From NCBI GenBank assembly GCA_949361645.1, contig OX442436.1:3286032-3350031 (forward strand): a DNA stretch of 64,000 bases, read 5' to 3'. This document shows positions 10,532 through 25,400 of this stretch, piece by piece. The notes below the pieces were generated by a model that saw only the letters and a list, made by a program, of their open reading frames with translations, did no database searches and was not told the DNA's origin. Source of the DNA: Spongilla lacustris. Lineage: Eukaryota > Porifera > Demospongiae > Spongillida > Spongillidae. The position numbers and the translations under genes are program-made. Numbering within the stretch: the first letter of the stretch is position 1; the number at the start of each line of letters is the position of its first letter.

Positions 10532-13500
10532 TACTCAGACATACTATCCATATGTATCTAGATTTACTAACTAGTAATGGTTTATTTATTAAATGCTCTT
10601 ATTATGATTTTAATGATAGTGTACCTATTGTGAATATCTCAGTGTGGAAATAACACATGGTTTAACATGGTTTATCATAATCCATTCAATGGTCAATTAA
10701 ATCTAATACACTCAGACATACTATCCATATGCACCTAGATTTACTAACTAGTAATGGTTTAATTATTAAATCTACTTATTATGATTTTAGTGATAGTATA
10801 CCTATTGTGAATATCTCAGTGTGGAAATAACACTTATGGTTTAACATGGTTTATCATAAACCATTCAATGGTAAATTAAATCTAATATACTCAGACATAC
10901 TATCCATATGTATCTAGATTTACTAACTAGTAATGGTTTATTTATTAAATGCTCTTATTATGATTTTAATGATAGTGTACCTATTGTGAATATCTCAGTG
11001 TGGAAATAACACATGGTTTAACATGGTTTATCATAATACATTCAATGGTCAATTAAATCTAATACACTCAGACATACTATCCATATGTATCTAGAATTAC
11101 TAACTAGTAATTGTTTAATTATTAAATGTCGTTATTATGATTTTAATGATAGTATACCAATTGTGAATATCTTAGTGTGGAAATAACACTTATTGTTTAA
11201 CATGGTTTATCATAAACCATTCAATGGTAAATTGAATCTAATACACTCAGACATACTATCCATATGCATCTAGATTTACTAACTAGTAATGGTTTAATTA
11301 TTAAATGTACTTATTATGATTTTAGTGATAGTATACCTATTGTGAATATCTCAGTGTGGAAATAACACTTATGGTTTAACATGGTTTATCATAAACCATT
11401 CGATGGTAAATTAAATCTAATACACTCAGACATACTATCCATATGTATCTAGATTTACTAACTAGTAATGGTTTAGTTATTAAATGTTCTTATTATGATT
11501 TTAGTGATAGTATACCTATTGTGAATATCTCAGTGTGGAAATAACACATGGTTTAACATGGTTTATCATAAACCATTCAATGGTAAATTAAATCTAATAC
11601 ACTCAGACATACTATCCATATGTATCTAGAATTACTACCTAGTAATTGTTTAATTATTAAATGTCGTTATTATGATTTTAATGATAGTATACCAATTGTG
11701 AATATCTTAGTGTGGAAATAACACTTATTGTTTAACATGGTTTATCATAAACCATTCAATGGTAAATTAAATCTAATACACTCAGACATACTATCCATAT
11801 GCATCTAGATTTACTAACTAGTAATGGTTTAATTATTAAATGTACTTATTATGTGATAGTATACCTATTGTGAATATCTCAGTGTGGAAATAACACTTAT
11901 GGTTTAACATGGTTTATCATAAACCATTCAATGGTAAATTAAATCTAATATACTCAGACATACTATCCATATGTATCTAGATTTACTAACTAGTAATGGT
12001 TTAATTATTAAATGTACTTATTATGATTTTAGTGATAGTATACCTATTGTGAATATCTCAGTGTGGAAATAACACTTATGGTTTAACATGGTTTATCATA
12101 AACCATTCAATGGTAAATTAAATCTAATACACTCAGACATACTATCCATATGTATCTAGATTTACTAACTAGTAATGGTTTAATTATTAAATGTACTTAT
12201 TATGATTTTAATGATAGAATAAAAATTGTGAATATCTCAGTGTGGAAATAACACATGGTTTAACATGGTTTATCAAAAACCATTCAATGGTAAAATAAAT
12301 CTGATACACTCAGACATACTATCCATATGTATCTAGAATTACTAACTAGTAATTGTTTAATTATTAAATGTCGTTATTATGATTTTAATGATAGTATACC
12401 AATTGTGAATATCTTAGTGTGGAAATAACACATGGTTTAACATGGTTTATCATAAACCATTCAATGGTAAATTAAATCCAATGCACTCAGACATACTATC
12501 CATATGTATCTAGATTTACTAACTTGTAATGGTTTAATTATTAAATGTACTTATTATGATTTTAGTGATAGTATACCAATTGTGAATATCTTAGTGTGGA
12601 AATAACACTTATTGTTTAACATGGTTTATCATAAACCATTCAATGGTAAATTAAATCTAATACACTCAGACATACTATCCATATGTATCTAAATTTACTA
12701 ACTAGTAATGGTTTATTTATTAAATGCTCTTATTATGATTTTAATGATAGTGTACCTATTGTGAATATCTCAGTGTGGAAATAACACATGGTTTAACATG
12801 GTTTATCATAAACCATTCAATGGTAAATTAAATCTAATACACTCAGACATACTATCCATATGCATCTAGATTTATTAACTAGTAATGGTTTAATTATTAA
12901 ATGTACTTATTATGATTTTAGTGATAGTATACCTATTGTGAAGATCTCAGTGTGGAAATAACACTTATGGTTTAACATGGTTTATCATAAACCATTCAAT
13001 GGTAAATTAAATCTAATATACTCAGACATACTATCCATATGTATCTAGATTTACTAACTAGTAATGGTTTATTTATTAAATGCTCTTATTATGATTTTAA
13101 TGATAGTGTACCTATTGTGAATATCTCAGTGTGGAAATAACACATGGTTTAACATGGTTTATCATAATCCATTCAATGGTCAATTAAATCTAATACACTC
13201 AGACATACTATCCATATGTATCTAGATTTACTAACTGGTAATGGTTTAATTATTAAATGTACCTATTATGATTTTAATGATAGAATAACAATTGTGAATA
13301 TCTCAGTGTGGAAATAACACATGGTTTAACATGGTTTATCAAAAACCATTCAATGGTAAAATAAATCTAATACACTCAGACATACTATCCATATGTATCT
13401 AGAATTACTAACTAGTAATTGTTTAATTATTAAATGTCGTTATTATGATTTTAATGATAGTATACCAATTGTGAATATCTTAGTGTGGAAATAACACTTA

Positions 13501-15698
13501 TTGTTTAACATGGTTTATCATAAACCATTCAATGGTAAATTAAATCTAATACACTCAGACATACTATCCATATGTATCTAGATTTACTAACTAGTAATGG
13601 TTTAATTATTAAATGTACTTATTATGATTTTAGTGATAGTATACCTATTGTAAATATCTCAGTGTGGAAATAACACTTATGGTTTAACATGGTTTATCAT
13701 AAACCATTCAATGGTAAATTAAATCTAACACACTCAGACATACTATCCATATGTATCTAGATTTACTAACTAGTAATGGTTTAATTATTAAATGTACTTA
13801 TTATGATTTTAATGATAGAATAAAAATTTTGAATATCTCAGTGTGGAAATAACACATGGTTTAACATGGTTTATCAAAAACCATTCAATGGTAAAATAAA
13901 TCTAATACACTCAGACATACTATCCATATGTATCTAGAATTACTAACTAGTAATTGTTTAATTATTAAATGTCGTTATTATGATTTTAATGATAGTATAC
14001 CAATTGTGAATATCTTAGTGTGGAAATAACACATGGTTTAACATGGTTTATCATAAACCATTCAATGGTAAATTAAATCTAATACACTCAGACATACTAT
14101 CCATATGTATCTAGATTTACTAACTAGTAATGGTTTAATTATTAAATGTTCTTATTATGATTTTAGTGATTATACCTATTGTGAATATCTCAGTGTGGAA
14201 ATAACACTTATGGTTTAACATGGTTTATCATAAACCATTCAATGGTAAATTAAATCCAATGCACTCAGACATACTATCCATATGTATCTAGATTTACTAA
14301 CTGGTAATGGTTTAATTATTAAATGTACTTATTAAGATTTTAGTGATAGTATACCTATTGTGAATATCTCAGTGTGGAAATACCACTTGGAAATAACACA
14401 TGGTTTAACAAGGTATATCATAAACCATTCAATGGTAAATTAAATCTAATACACTCAGACATACTATCCATTTGTATCTAGATTTACTAACTAGTAATGG
14501 TTTATTTATTAAATGCTCTTATTATGATTTTAATGATAGTGTACCTATTGTGAATATCTCAGTGTGGAAATAACACATGGTTTAACATGGTATATCATAA
14601 TACATTCAATGGTCAATTAAATCTAATACACTCAGACATACTATCCATATGTATCTAGAATTACTAACTAGTAATTGTTTAATTATTAAATGTCGTTATT
14701 ATGATTTTAATGATAGTATACCAATTGTGAATATCTTAGTGTGGAAATAACACTTATTGTTTAACATGGTTTATCATAAACCATTCAATGGTAAATTGAA
14801 TCTAATACACTCAGACATACTATCCATATGCATCTAGATTTACTAACTAGTAATGGTTTAATTATTAAATGTACTTATTATGATTTTAGTGATAGTATAC
14901 CTATTGTGAATATCTCAGTGTGGAAATAACACTTATGGTTTAACATGGTTTATCATAAACCATTCGATGGTAAATTAAATCTAATACACTCAGACATACT
15001 ATCCATATGTATCTAGATTTACTAACTAGTAATGGTTTAGTTATTAAATGTTCTTATTATGATTTTAGTGATAGTATACCTATTGTGAATATCTCAGTGT
15101 GGAAATAACACATGGTTTAACATGGTTTATCAAAAACCATTCAAGGGTAAAATAAATCTAATACACTCAGACATACTATCCATATGTATCTAGAATTACT
15201 AACTAGTAATTGTTTAATTATTAAATGTCGTTATTATGATTTTAATGATAGTATACCAATTGTGAATATCTTAGTGTGGAAATAACACATGGTTTAACAT
15301 GGTTTATCATAAACCATTCAAGGGTAAAATAAATCTAATACACTCAGACATACTATCCATATGCATCTAGATTTATTAACTAGTAATGGTTTAATTATTA
15401 AATGTACTTATTATGATTTTAGTGATAGTATACCTATTGTGAATATCTCAGTGTGGAAATAACACTTATTGTTTAACATGGTTTATCATAAACCATTCAA
15501 TGGTAAATTAAATCTAATACACTCAGACATACTATCCATATGCATCTAGATTTACTAACTAGTAATGGTTTAATTATTAAATGTACTTATTATGATTTTA
15601 GTGATAGTATACCTATTGTGAATATCTCAGTGTGGAAATAACACTTATGGTTTAACATGGTTTATCATAAACCATTCGATGGTAAATTAAATCTAATA
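10532..15698 (+). repeat. 29-mer HOR unit (5,167 bp), copy 1
   Basis: Positions 10304-15698 match 15471-20865 at a constant 5,167 bp displacement (29 monomers). The two differences I found while checking landmarks are A10511 versus G15678 (CAATGG or CGATGG) and T14472 versus A19639 (CCATTTG or CCATATG). Shared rare markers are ATGCACC (10731 and 15898), the 172-bp monomer (11809 and 16976) and the 190-bp insertion monomer (14376 and 19543). The phase chosen for the unit boundary is arbitrary within the match. Confidence 0.92.
11809..11980 (+). repeat. 172-bp deletion monomer
   Basis: Seven bases are missing in the middle of the unit: TTATTATGTGATAG replaces TTATTATGATTTTAGTGATAG. The unit measures 172 bp between its ATG landmarks. 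The only other copies I saw are at 16976 and 26264, exactly where the 5,167- and 14,455-bp duplications predict them. This makes it a good tag for those duplication events. Confidence 0.9.
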
Positions 15699-18600
15699 TA
15701 CTCAGACATACTATCCATATGTATCTAGATTTACTAACTAGTAATGGTTTATTTATTAAATGCTCTTATTATGATTTTAATGATAGTGTACCTATTGTGA
15801 ATATCTCAGTGTGGAAATAACACATGGTTTAACATGGTTTATCATAATCCATTCAATGGTCAATTAAATCTAATACACTCAGACATACTATCCATATGCA
15901 CCTAGATTTACTAACTAGTAATGGTTTAATTATTAAATCTACTTATTATGATTTTAGTGATAGTATACCTATTGTGAATATCTCAGTGTGGAAATAACAC
16001 TTATGGTTTAACATGGTTTATCATAAACCATTCAATGGTAAATTAAATCTAATATACTCAGACATACTATCCATATGTATCTAGATTTACTAACTAGTAA
16101 TGGTTTATTTATTAAATGCTCTTATTATGATTTTAATGATAGTGTACCTATTGTGAATATCTCAGTGTGGAAATAACACATGGTTTAACATGGTTTATCA
16201 TAATACATTCAATGGTCAATTAAATCTAATACACTCAGACATACTATCCATATGTATCTAGAATTACTAACTAGTAATTGTTTAATTATTAAATGTCGTT
16301 ATTATGATTTTAATGATAGTATACCAATTGTGAATATCTTAGTGTGGAAATAACACTTATTGTTTAACATGGTTTATCATAAACCATTCAATGGTAAATT
16401 GAATCTAATACACTCAGACATACTATCCATATGCATCTAGATTTACTAACTAGTAATGGTTTAATTATTAAATGTACTTATTATGATTTTAGTGATAGTA
16501 TACCTATTGTGAATATCTCAGTGTGGAAATAACACTTATGGTTTAACATGGTTTATCATAAACCATTCGATGGTAAATTAAATCTAATACACTCAGACAT
16601 ACTATCCATATGTATCTAGATTTACTAACTAGTAATGGTTTAGTTATTAAATGTTCTTATTATGATTTTAGTGATAGTATACCTATTGTGAATATCTCAG
16701 TGTGGAAATAACACATGGTTTAACATGGTTTATCATAAACCATTCAATGGTAAATTAAATCTAATACACTCAGACATACTATCCATATGTATCTAGAATT
16801 ACTACCTAGTAATTGTTTAATTATTAAATGTCGTTATTATGATTTTAATGATAGTATACCAATTGTGAATATCTTAGTGTGGAAATAACACTTATTGTTT
16901 AACATGGTTTATCATAAACCATTCAATGGTAAATTAAATCTAATACACTCAGACATACTATCCATATGCATCTAGATTTACTAACTAGTAATGGTTTAAT
17001 TATTAAATGTACTTATTATGTGATAGTATACCTATTGTGAATATCTCAGTGTGGAAATAACACTTATGGTTTAACATGGTTTATCATAAACCATTCAATG
17101 GTAAATTAAATCTAATATACTCAGACATACTATCCATATGTATCTAGATTTACTAACTAGTAATGGTTTAATTATTAAATGTACTTATTATGATTTTAGT
17201 GATAGTATACCTATTGTGAATATCTCAGTGTGGAAATAACACTTATGGTTTAACATGGTTTATCATAAACCATTCAATGGTAAATTAAATCTAATACACT
17301 CAGACATACTATCCATATGTATCTAGATTTACTAACTAGTAATGGTTTAATTATTAAATGTACTTATTATGATTTTAATGATAGAATAAAAATTGTGAAT
17401 ATCTCAGTGTGGAAATAACACATGGTTTAACATGGTTTATCAAAAACCATTCAATGGTAAAATAAATCTGATACACTCAGACATACTATCCATATGTATC
17501 TAGAATTACTAACTAGTAATTGTTTAATTATTAAATGTCGTTATTATGATTTTAATGATAGTATACCAATTGTGAATATCTTAGTGTGGAAATAACACAT
17601 GGTTTAACATGGTTTATCATAAACCATTCAATGGTAAATTAAATCCAATGCACTCAGACATACTATCCATATGTATCTAGATTTACTAACTTGTAATGGT
17701 TTAATTATTAAATGTACTTATTATGATTTTAGTGATAGTATACCAATTGTGAATATCTTAGTGTGGAAATAACACTTATTGTTTAACATGGTTTATCATA
17801 AACCATTCAATGGTAAATTAAATCTAATACACTCAGACATACTATCCATATGTATCTAAATTTACTAACTAGTAATGGTTTATTTATTAAATGCTCTTAT
17901 TATGATTTTAATGATAGTGTACCTATTGTGAATATCTCAGTGTGGAAATAACACATGGTTTAACATGGTTTATCATAAACCATTCAATGGTAAATTAAAT
18001 CTAATACACTCAGACATACTATCCATATGCATCTAGATTTATTAACTAGTAATGGTTTAATTATTAAATGTACTTATTATGATTTTAGTGATAGTATACC
18101 TATTGTGAAGATCTCAGTGTGGAAATAACACTTATGGTTTAACATGGTTTATCATAAACCATTCAATGGTAAATTAAATCTAATATACTCAGACATACTA
18201 TCCATATGTATCTAGATTTACTAACTAGTAATGGTTTATTTATTAAATGCTCTTATTATGATTTTAATGATAGTGTACCTATTGTGAATATCTCAGTGTG
18301 GAAATAACACATGGTTTAACATGGTTTATCATAATCCATTCAATGGTCAATTAAATCTAATACACTCAGACATACTATCCATATGTATCTAGATTTACTA
18401 ACTGGTAATGGTTTAATTATTAAATGTACCTATTATGATTTTAATGATAGAATAACAATTGTGAATATCTCAGTGTGGAAATAACACATGGTTTAACATG
18501 GTTTATCAAAAACCATTCAATGGTAAAATAAATCTAATACACTCAGACATACTATCCATATGTATCTAGAATTACTAACTAGTAATTGTTTAATTATTAA

Positions 18601-20865
18601 ATGTCGTTATTATGATTTTAATGATAGTATACCAATTGTGAATATCTTAGTGTGGAAATAACACTTATTGTTTAACATGGTTTATCATAAACCATTCAAT
18701 GGTAAATTAAATCTAATACACTCAGACATACTATCCATATGTATCTAGATTTACTAACTAGTAATGGTTTAATTATTAAATGTACTTATTATGATTTTAG
18801 TGATAGTATACCTATTGTAAATATCTCAGTGTGGAAATAACACTTATGGTTTAACATGGTTTATCATAAACCATTCAATGGTAAATTAAATCTAACACAC
18901 TCAGACATACTATCCATATGTATCTAGATTTACTAACTAGTAATGGTTTAATTATTAAATGTACTTATTATGATTTTAATGATAGAATAAAAATTTTGAA
19001 TATCTCAGTGTGGAAATAACACATGGTTTAACATGGTTTATCAAAAACCATTCAATGGTAAAATAAATCTAATACACTCAGACATACTATCCATATGTAT
19101 CTAGAATTACTAACTAGTAATTGTTTAATTATTAAATGTCGTTATTATGATTTTAATGATAGTATACCAATTGTGAATATCTTAGTGTGGAAATAACACA
19201 TGGTTTAACATGGTTTATCATAAACCATTCAATGGTAAATTAAATCTAATACACTCAGACATACTATCCATATGTATCTAGATTTACTAACTAGTAATGG
19301 TTTAATTATTAAATGTTCTTATTATGATTTTAGTGATTATACCTATTGTGAATATCTCAGTGTGGAAATAACACTTATGGTTTAACATGGTTTATCATAA
19401 ACCATTCAATGGTAAATTAAATCCAATGCACTCAGACATACTATCCATATGTATCTAGATTTACTAACTGGTAATGGTTTAATTATTAAATGTACTTATT
19501 AAGATTTTAGTGATAGTATACCTATTGTGAATATCTCAGTGTGGAAATACCACTTGGAAATAACACATGGTTTAACAAGGTATATCATAAACCATTCAAT
19601 GGTAAATTAAATCTAATACACTCAGACATACTATCCATATGTATCTAGATTTACTAACTAGTAATGGTTTATTTATTAAATGCTCTTATTATGATTTTAA
19701 TGATAGTGTACCTATTGTGAATATCTCAGTGTGGAAATAACACATGGTTTAACATGGTATATCATAATACATTCAATGGTCAATTAAATCTAATACACTC
19801 AGACATACTATCCATATGTATCTAGAATTACTAACTAGTAATTGTTTAATTATTAAATGTCGTTATTATGATTTTAATGATAGTATACCAATTGTGAATA
19901 TCTTAGTGTGGAAATAACACTTATTGTTTAACATGGTTTATCATAAACCATTCAATGGTAAATTGAATCTAATACACTCAGACATACTATCCATATGCAT
20001 CTAGATTTACTAACTAGTAATGGTTTAATTATTAAATGTACTTATTATGATTTTAGTGATAGTATACCTATTGTGAATATCTCAGTGTGGAAATAACACT
20101 TATGGTTTAACATGGTTTATCATAAACCATTCGATGGTAAATTAAATCTAATACACTCAGACATACTATCCATATGTATCTAGATTTACTAACTAGTAAT
20201 GGTTTAGTTATTAAATGTTCTTATTATGATTTTAGTGATAGTATACCTATTGTGAATATCTCAGTGTGGAAATAACACATGGTTTAACATGGTTTATCAA
20301 AAACCATTCAAGGGTAAAATAAATCTAATACACTCAGACATACTATCCATATGTATCTAGAATTACTAACTAGTAATTGTTTAATTATTAAATGTCGTTA
20401 TTATGATTTTAATGATAGTATACCAATTGTGAATATCTTAGTGTGGAAATAACACATGGTTTAACATGGTTTATCATAAACCATTCAAGGGTAAAATAAA
20501 TCTAATACACTCAGACATACTATCCATATGCATCTAGATTTATTAACTAGTAATGGTTTAATTATTAAATGTACTTATTATGATTTTAGTGATAGTATAC
20601 CTATTGTGAATATCTCAGTGTGGAAATAACACTTATTGTTTAACATGGTTTATCATAAACCATTCAATGGTAAATTAAATCTAATACACTCAGACATACT
20701 ATCCATATGCATCTAGATTTACTAACTAGTAATGGTTTAATTATTAAATGTACTTATTATGATTTTAGTGATAGTATACCTATTGTGAATATCTCAGTGT
20801 GGAAATAACACTTATGGTTTAACATGGTTTATCATAAACCATTCGATGGTAAATTAAATCTAATA
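15699..20865 (+). repeat. 29-mer HOR unit (5,167 bp), copy 2
   Basis: This is the tandem partner of 10532-15698. The match stops at 20866, where C replaces the T at 15699 and the sequence then passes to a different monomer class (GTTTAGTTATTAAATGC then GAATAAAAATTG). Such a long pair with so few differences suggests a recent unequal exchange, or an assembly duplication that needs excluding. Confidence 0.92.
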
Positions 20866-22165
20866 CACTCAGACATACTATCCATATGTATCTAGATTTA
20901 CTAACTAGTAATGGTTTAGTTATTAAATGCTCTTATTATGATTTTAATGATAGAATAAAAATTGTGAATATCTCAGTGTGGAAATAACACATGGTTTAAC
21001 ATGGTTTATCAAAAACCATTCAAGGGTAAAATAAATCTAATACACTCAGACATACTATCCATATGTATCTAGAATTACTAACTAGTAATTGTTTAATTAT
21101 TAAATGTCGTTATTATGATTTTAATGATAGTATACCAATTGTGAATATCTTAGTGTGGAAATAACACATGGTTTAACATGGTTTATCATAAACCATTCAA
21201 TGGTAAATTAAATCTAATACACTCAGACATACTATCCATATGTATCTAGATTTACTAACTAGTAATGGTTTAATTATTAAATGTTCTTATTATGATTTTA
21301 GTGATTATACCTATTGTGAATATCTCAGTGTGGAAATAAGACCTATGGTTTAACATGGTTTATCATAAACCATTCAATGGTAAATTAAATCCAATGCACT
21401 CAGACATACTATACATATGTATCTAGATTTACTAACTGGTAATGGTTTAATTATTAAATGTACTTATTATGATTTTAGTGATAGTATACCTATTGTGAAT
21501 ATCTCAGTGGGGAAATAACACTTGGAAATAACACATGGTTTAACAAGGTTTATCAAAAACCATTCAATGGTAAAATAAATCTAATACACTCAGCCATACT
21601 ATCCATATGTATCTAGAATTACTAACTAGTAATTGTTTAATTATTAAATGTCGTTATTATGATTTTAATGATAGTATACCAATTGTGAATATCTTAGTGT
21701 GGAAATAACACTTATTGTTTAACATGGTTTATCATAAACCATTCAATGGTAAATTAAAACTAATACACTCAGACATACTATCCATATGCATCTAGATTTA
21801 CTAACTAGTAATGGTTTAATTATTAAATGTACTTATTATGATTTTAGTGATAGTATACCTATTGTGAATATCTCAGTGTGGAAATAACACTTATGGTTTA
21901 ACATGGTTTATCATAAACCATTCAATGGTAAATTAAATCTAATACACTCAGATATACTATCCATATGTATCTAGATTTACTAACTGGTAATGGTTTAATT
22001 ATTAAATGCTCTTATTATGATTTTAATGATAGAATAACAATTGTGAATATCTCAGTGTGGAAATACCACTTATGGTTTAACATGGTTTATCATAAACCAT
22101 TCAATGGTAAATTAAATCTAATACACTCAGATATACTATCCATATGTATCTAGATTTACTAACTG
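20866..22165 (+). repeat. Transitional satellite segment between HOR blocks
   Basis: About seven monomers separate the end of the 29-mer pair from the start of the long-distance 5.6-kb copy. It contains the odd insertion monomer near 21514 (GTGGGGAAATAACACTTGG, AACAAGGTTTATC) and private changes such as AGACCTATGG (near 21349) and CAGCCATAC (near 21590). It looks like a recombination junction between blocks; nothing non-satellite is present. Confidence 0.7.
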
Positions 22166-22499
22166 GTAATGGTTTAATTATTAAATGTACTTATTATGAT
22201 TTTAGTGATAGTATACCTATTGTGAATATCTCAGTGTGGAAATACCACTTATGGTTTAACATGGTTTATCATAAACCATTCAATGGTAAATTAAATCTAA
22301 TACACTCAGATATACTATCCATATGTATCTAGATTTACTAACTAGTAATGGTTTAATTATTAAATGTACTTATTATGATTTTAGTGATAGTATACCTATT
22401 GTGAATATCTCAGTGTGGAAATAACACATGGTTTAACATGGTTTGTCATAAACCATTCAATGGTAAAATAAATCTAATACACTCAGACATACTATCCAT
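21965..22499 (+). repeat. X-Y-Z trimer cassette with two open 62-codon frames
   Basis: X (21965) has GGTAATGG, AAATGCTC, GATAGAATAACAATTG and TACCACTTATGG. Y (22144) has AAATGTAC, GATAGTATACC and TACCACTTATGG. Z (22323) has CACATGG, GTTTGTCATAAACC and GGTAAAATAAATC. X and Y lack the usual in-frame TAA after GTGGAAA, so each has an open frame of 62 codons; the frames overlap by 10 bases (ATGTATCTAG). The cassette is a HOR building block, not an operon. Confidence 0.8.
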
Positions 22500-25400
22500 A
22501 TGTATCTAGAATAACTAACTAGTAATTGTTTAATTATTAAATGTCGTTATTATGATTTTAATGATAGTATAACAATTGTGAATATCTCAGTGTGGAAATA
22601 ACACTTATGGTTTAACATGGTTTATCATAAACCATTCAATGGTAAATTAAGTCCAATGCACTCAGACATACTATCCATATTTATCTAGATTTACTAACTG
22701 GTAATGGTTTTATTATTAAATGTACTTATTATGATTTTAGTGATAGTATACCTATTGTGAATATCTCAGTGTCGAAATAACAATTATGGTTTAACATGGT
22801 TTATCATAAACCATTTAATGGTAAATTAAATCTAATACACTCAGACATACTATCCATATGTATCTAGATTTACTAACTAGTAATTGTTTTATTATTAAAC
22901 GTTGTTATTATGATTTTAATGATAGAATAACAATTGTGAATATCTCAGTGTGGAAATAACACATGGTTTAACATGGTTTATCAAAAACCATTCAATGGTA
23001 AAATAAATCTAATACTCTCACACATACTATCCATATGTATCTAGAATTACGAACTAGTGATTGTTTAATTATTAAATGTCGTTATTATGATTTTAGTGAT
23101 AGTATACCTATTGTGAATATCTCAGTGTGGAAATAACACTTATGGTTTAACATGGTTTATCATAAACCATTCAATGGTAAATTAAATCTAATACACTCAG
23201 ACATACTATCCATATGTATCTAGATTTACTAACTAGTAATGGTTTAATTATTAAATGTTCTTATTATGATTTTAGTGATTATACCTATTGTGAATATCTC
23301 AGTGTGGAAATAACACTTATGGTTTAACATGGTTTATCATAAACCATTCAATGGTAAATTAAATCCAATGCACTCAGACATACTATCCATATGTATCTAG
23401 ATTTACTAACTGGTAATGGTTTAATTATTAAATGTACTTATTAAGATTTTAGTGATAGTATACCTATTGTGAATATCTCAGTGTGGAAATACCACTTGGA
23501 AATAACACATGGTTTAACAAGGTATATCATAAACCATTCAATGGTAAATTAAATCTAATACACTCAGACATACTATCCATATGTATCTAGATTTACTAAC
23601 TAGTAATGGTTTAATTATTAAATGTACTTATTATGATTTTAATGATAGAATAACAATTGTGAATATCTCAGTGTGGAAATAACACATGGTTTAACATGGT
23701 TTATCAAAAACCATTCAATGGTAAAATAAATCTAATACACTCAGACATACTATCCATATGTATCTAGAATTACTAACTAGTAATTGTTTAATTATTAAAT
23801 GTCGTTATTATGATTTTAATGATAGTATACCAATTGTGAATATCTTAGTGTGGAAATAACACTTATTGTTTAACATGGTTTATCATAAACCATTCAATGG
23901 TAAATTAAATCTAATACACTCAGACATACTATCCATATGCATCTAGATTTACTAACTAGTAATGGTTTAATTATTAAATGTACTTATTATGATTTTAGTG
24001 ATAGTATACCTATTGTGAATATCTCAGTGTGGAAATAACACTTATGGTTTAACATGGTTTATCATAAACCATTCAATGGTAAATTAAATCTAATAAACTC
24101 AGACATACTATCCATATGTATCTACATTTACTAACTAGTAATGGTTTAATTATTAATCGTTGTTATTATGATATGAATAAAAGTATACCAAATGTGAATA
24201 TCTCAGTGTGGAAATAACACTTATGGTTTAACATGGTTTATCATAAACCATTCGATGGTAAATTAAATCTAATACACTCAGACATACTATCCATATGTAT
24301 CTAGATTTACTAACTAGTAATGGTTTATTTATTAAATGCTCTTATTATGATTTTAATGATAGTGTACCTATTGTGAATATCTCAGTGTGGAAATAACACA
24401 TGGTTTAACATGGTTTATCATAAACCATTCAATGGTAAATTAAATCTAATAAACTCAGACATACTATCCATATGTATCTACATTTACTAACTAGTAATGG
24501 TTTAATTATTAATCGTTGTTATTATGATATGAATAAAAGTATACCAATTGTGAATATCTCAGTGTGGAAATAACACTTATGGTTTAACATGGTTTATCAT
24601 AAACCATTCGATGGTAAATTAAATCTAATACACTCAGACATACTATCCATATGTATCTAGATTTACTAACTAGTAATGGTTTATTTATTAAATGCTCTTA
24701 TTATGATTTTAATGATAGTGTACCTATTGTGAATATCTCAGTGTGGAAATAACACATGGTTTAACATGGTTTATCATAAACCATTCAATGGTAAATTAAA
24801 TCTAATACACTCAGACATACTATCCATATGCATCTAGATTTACTAACTAGTAATGGTTTAATTATTAAATGTACTTATTATGATTTTAGTGATAGTATAC
24901 CTATTGTGAATATCTCAGTGTGGAAATAACACTTATGGTTTAACATGGTTTATCATAAACCATTCAATGGTAAATTAAATCTAATATACTCAGACATACT
25001 ATCCATATGTATCTAGATTTACTAACTAGTAATGGTTTATTTATTAAATGCTCTTATTATGATTTTAATGATAGTGTACCTATTGTGAATATCTCAGTGT
25101 GGAAATAACACATGGTTTAACATGGTTTATCATAATCCATTCAATGGTCAATTAAATCTAATACACTCAGACATACTATCCATATGCACCTAGATTTACT
25201 AACTAGTAATGGTTTAATTATTAAATCTACTTATTATGATTTTAGTGATAGTATACCTATTGTGAATATCTCAGTGTGGAAATAACACTTATGGTTTAAC
25301 ATGGTTTATCATAAACCATTCAATGGTAAATTAAATCTAATATACTCAGACATACTATCCATATGTATCTAGATTTACTAACTAGTAATGGTTTATTTAT

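Larger units (their letters stand above)
7711..13316 (+). repeat. 5.6-kb HOR block, copy 1 of a long-distance pair
   Basis: This block matches 22166-27773 at a displacement of 14,455 bp (81 monomers). The displacement becomes 14,457 after a 2-bp length difference: CACATGG near 12786 is CACTTATGG near 27242. Another difference is GAAGATCTC near 12940 against GAATATCTC in the far copy. Rare markers shared in phase include ATGCACCTAG (10731 and 25186) and the 172-bp monomer (11809 and 26264). Confidence 0.88.

Noticed and set aside
10304..20865. Certain biological duplication of 5,167 bp
   Set aside because: Accepted only as a feature of this sequence. Nearly identical copies of this length in a satellite can also come from assembly errors, so I do not claim it as proven in the genome.
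21965..22332. Two adjacent similar frames as a duplicated small-protein operon
   Set aside because: The pair recurs only as part of the X-Y-Z satellite cassette. There is no separate ribosome-binding or promoter pattern, and the flanking monomers have the same sequence with a stop codon.
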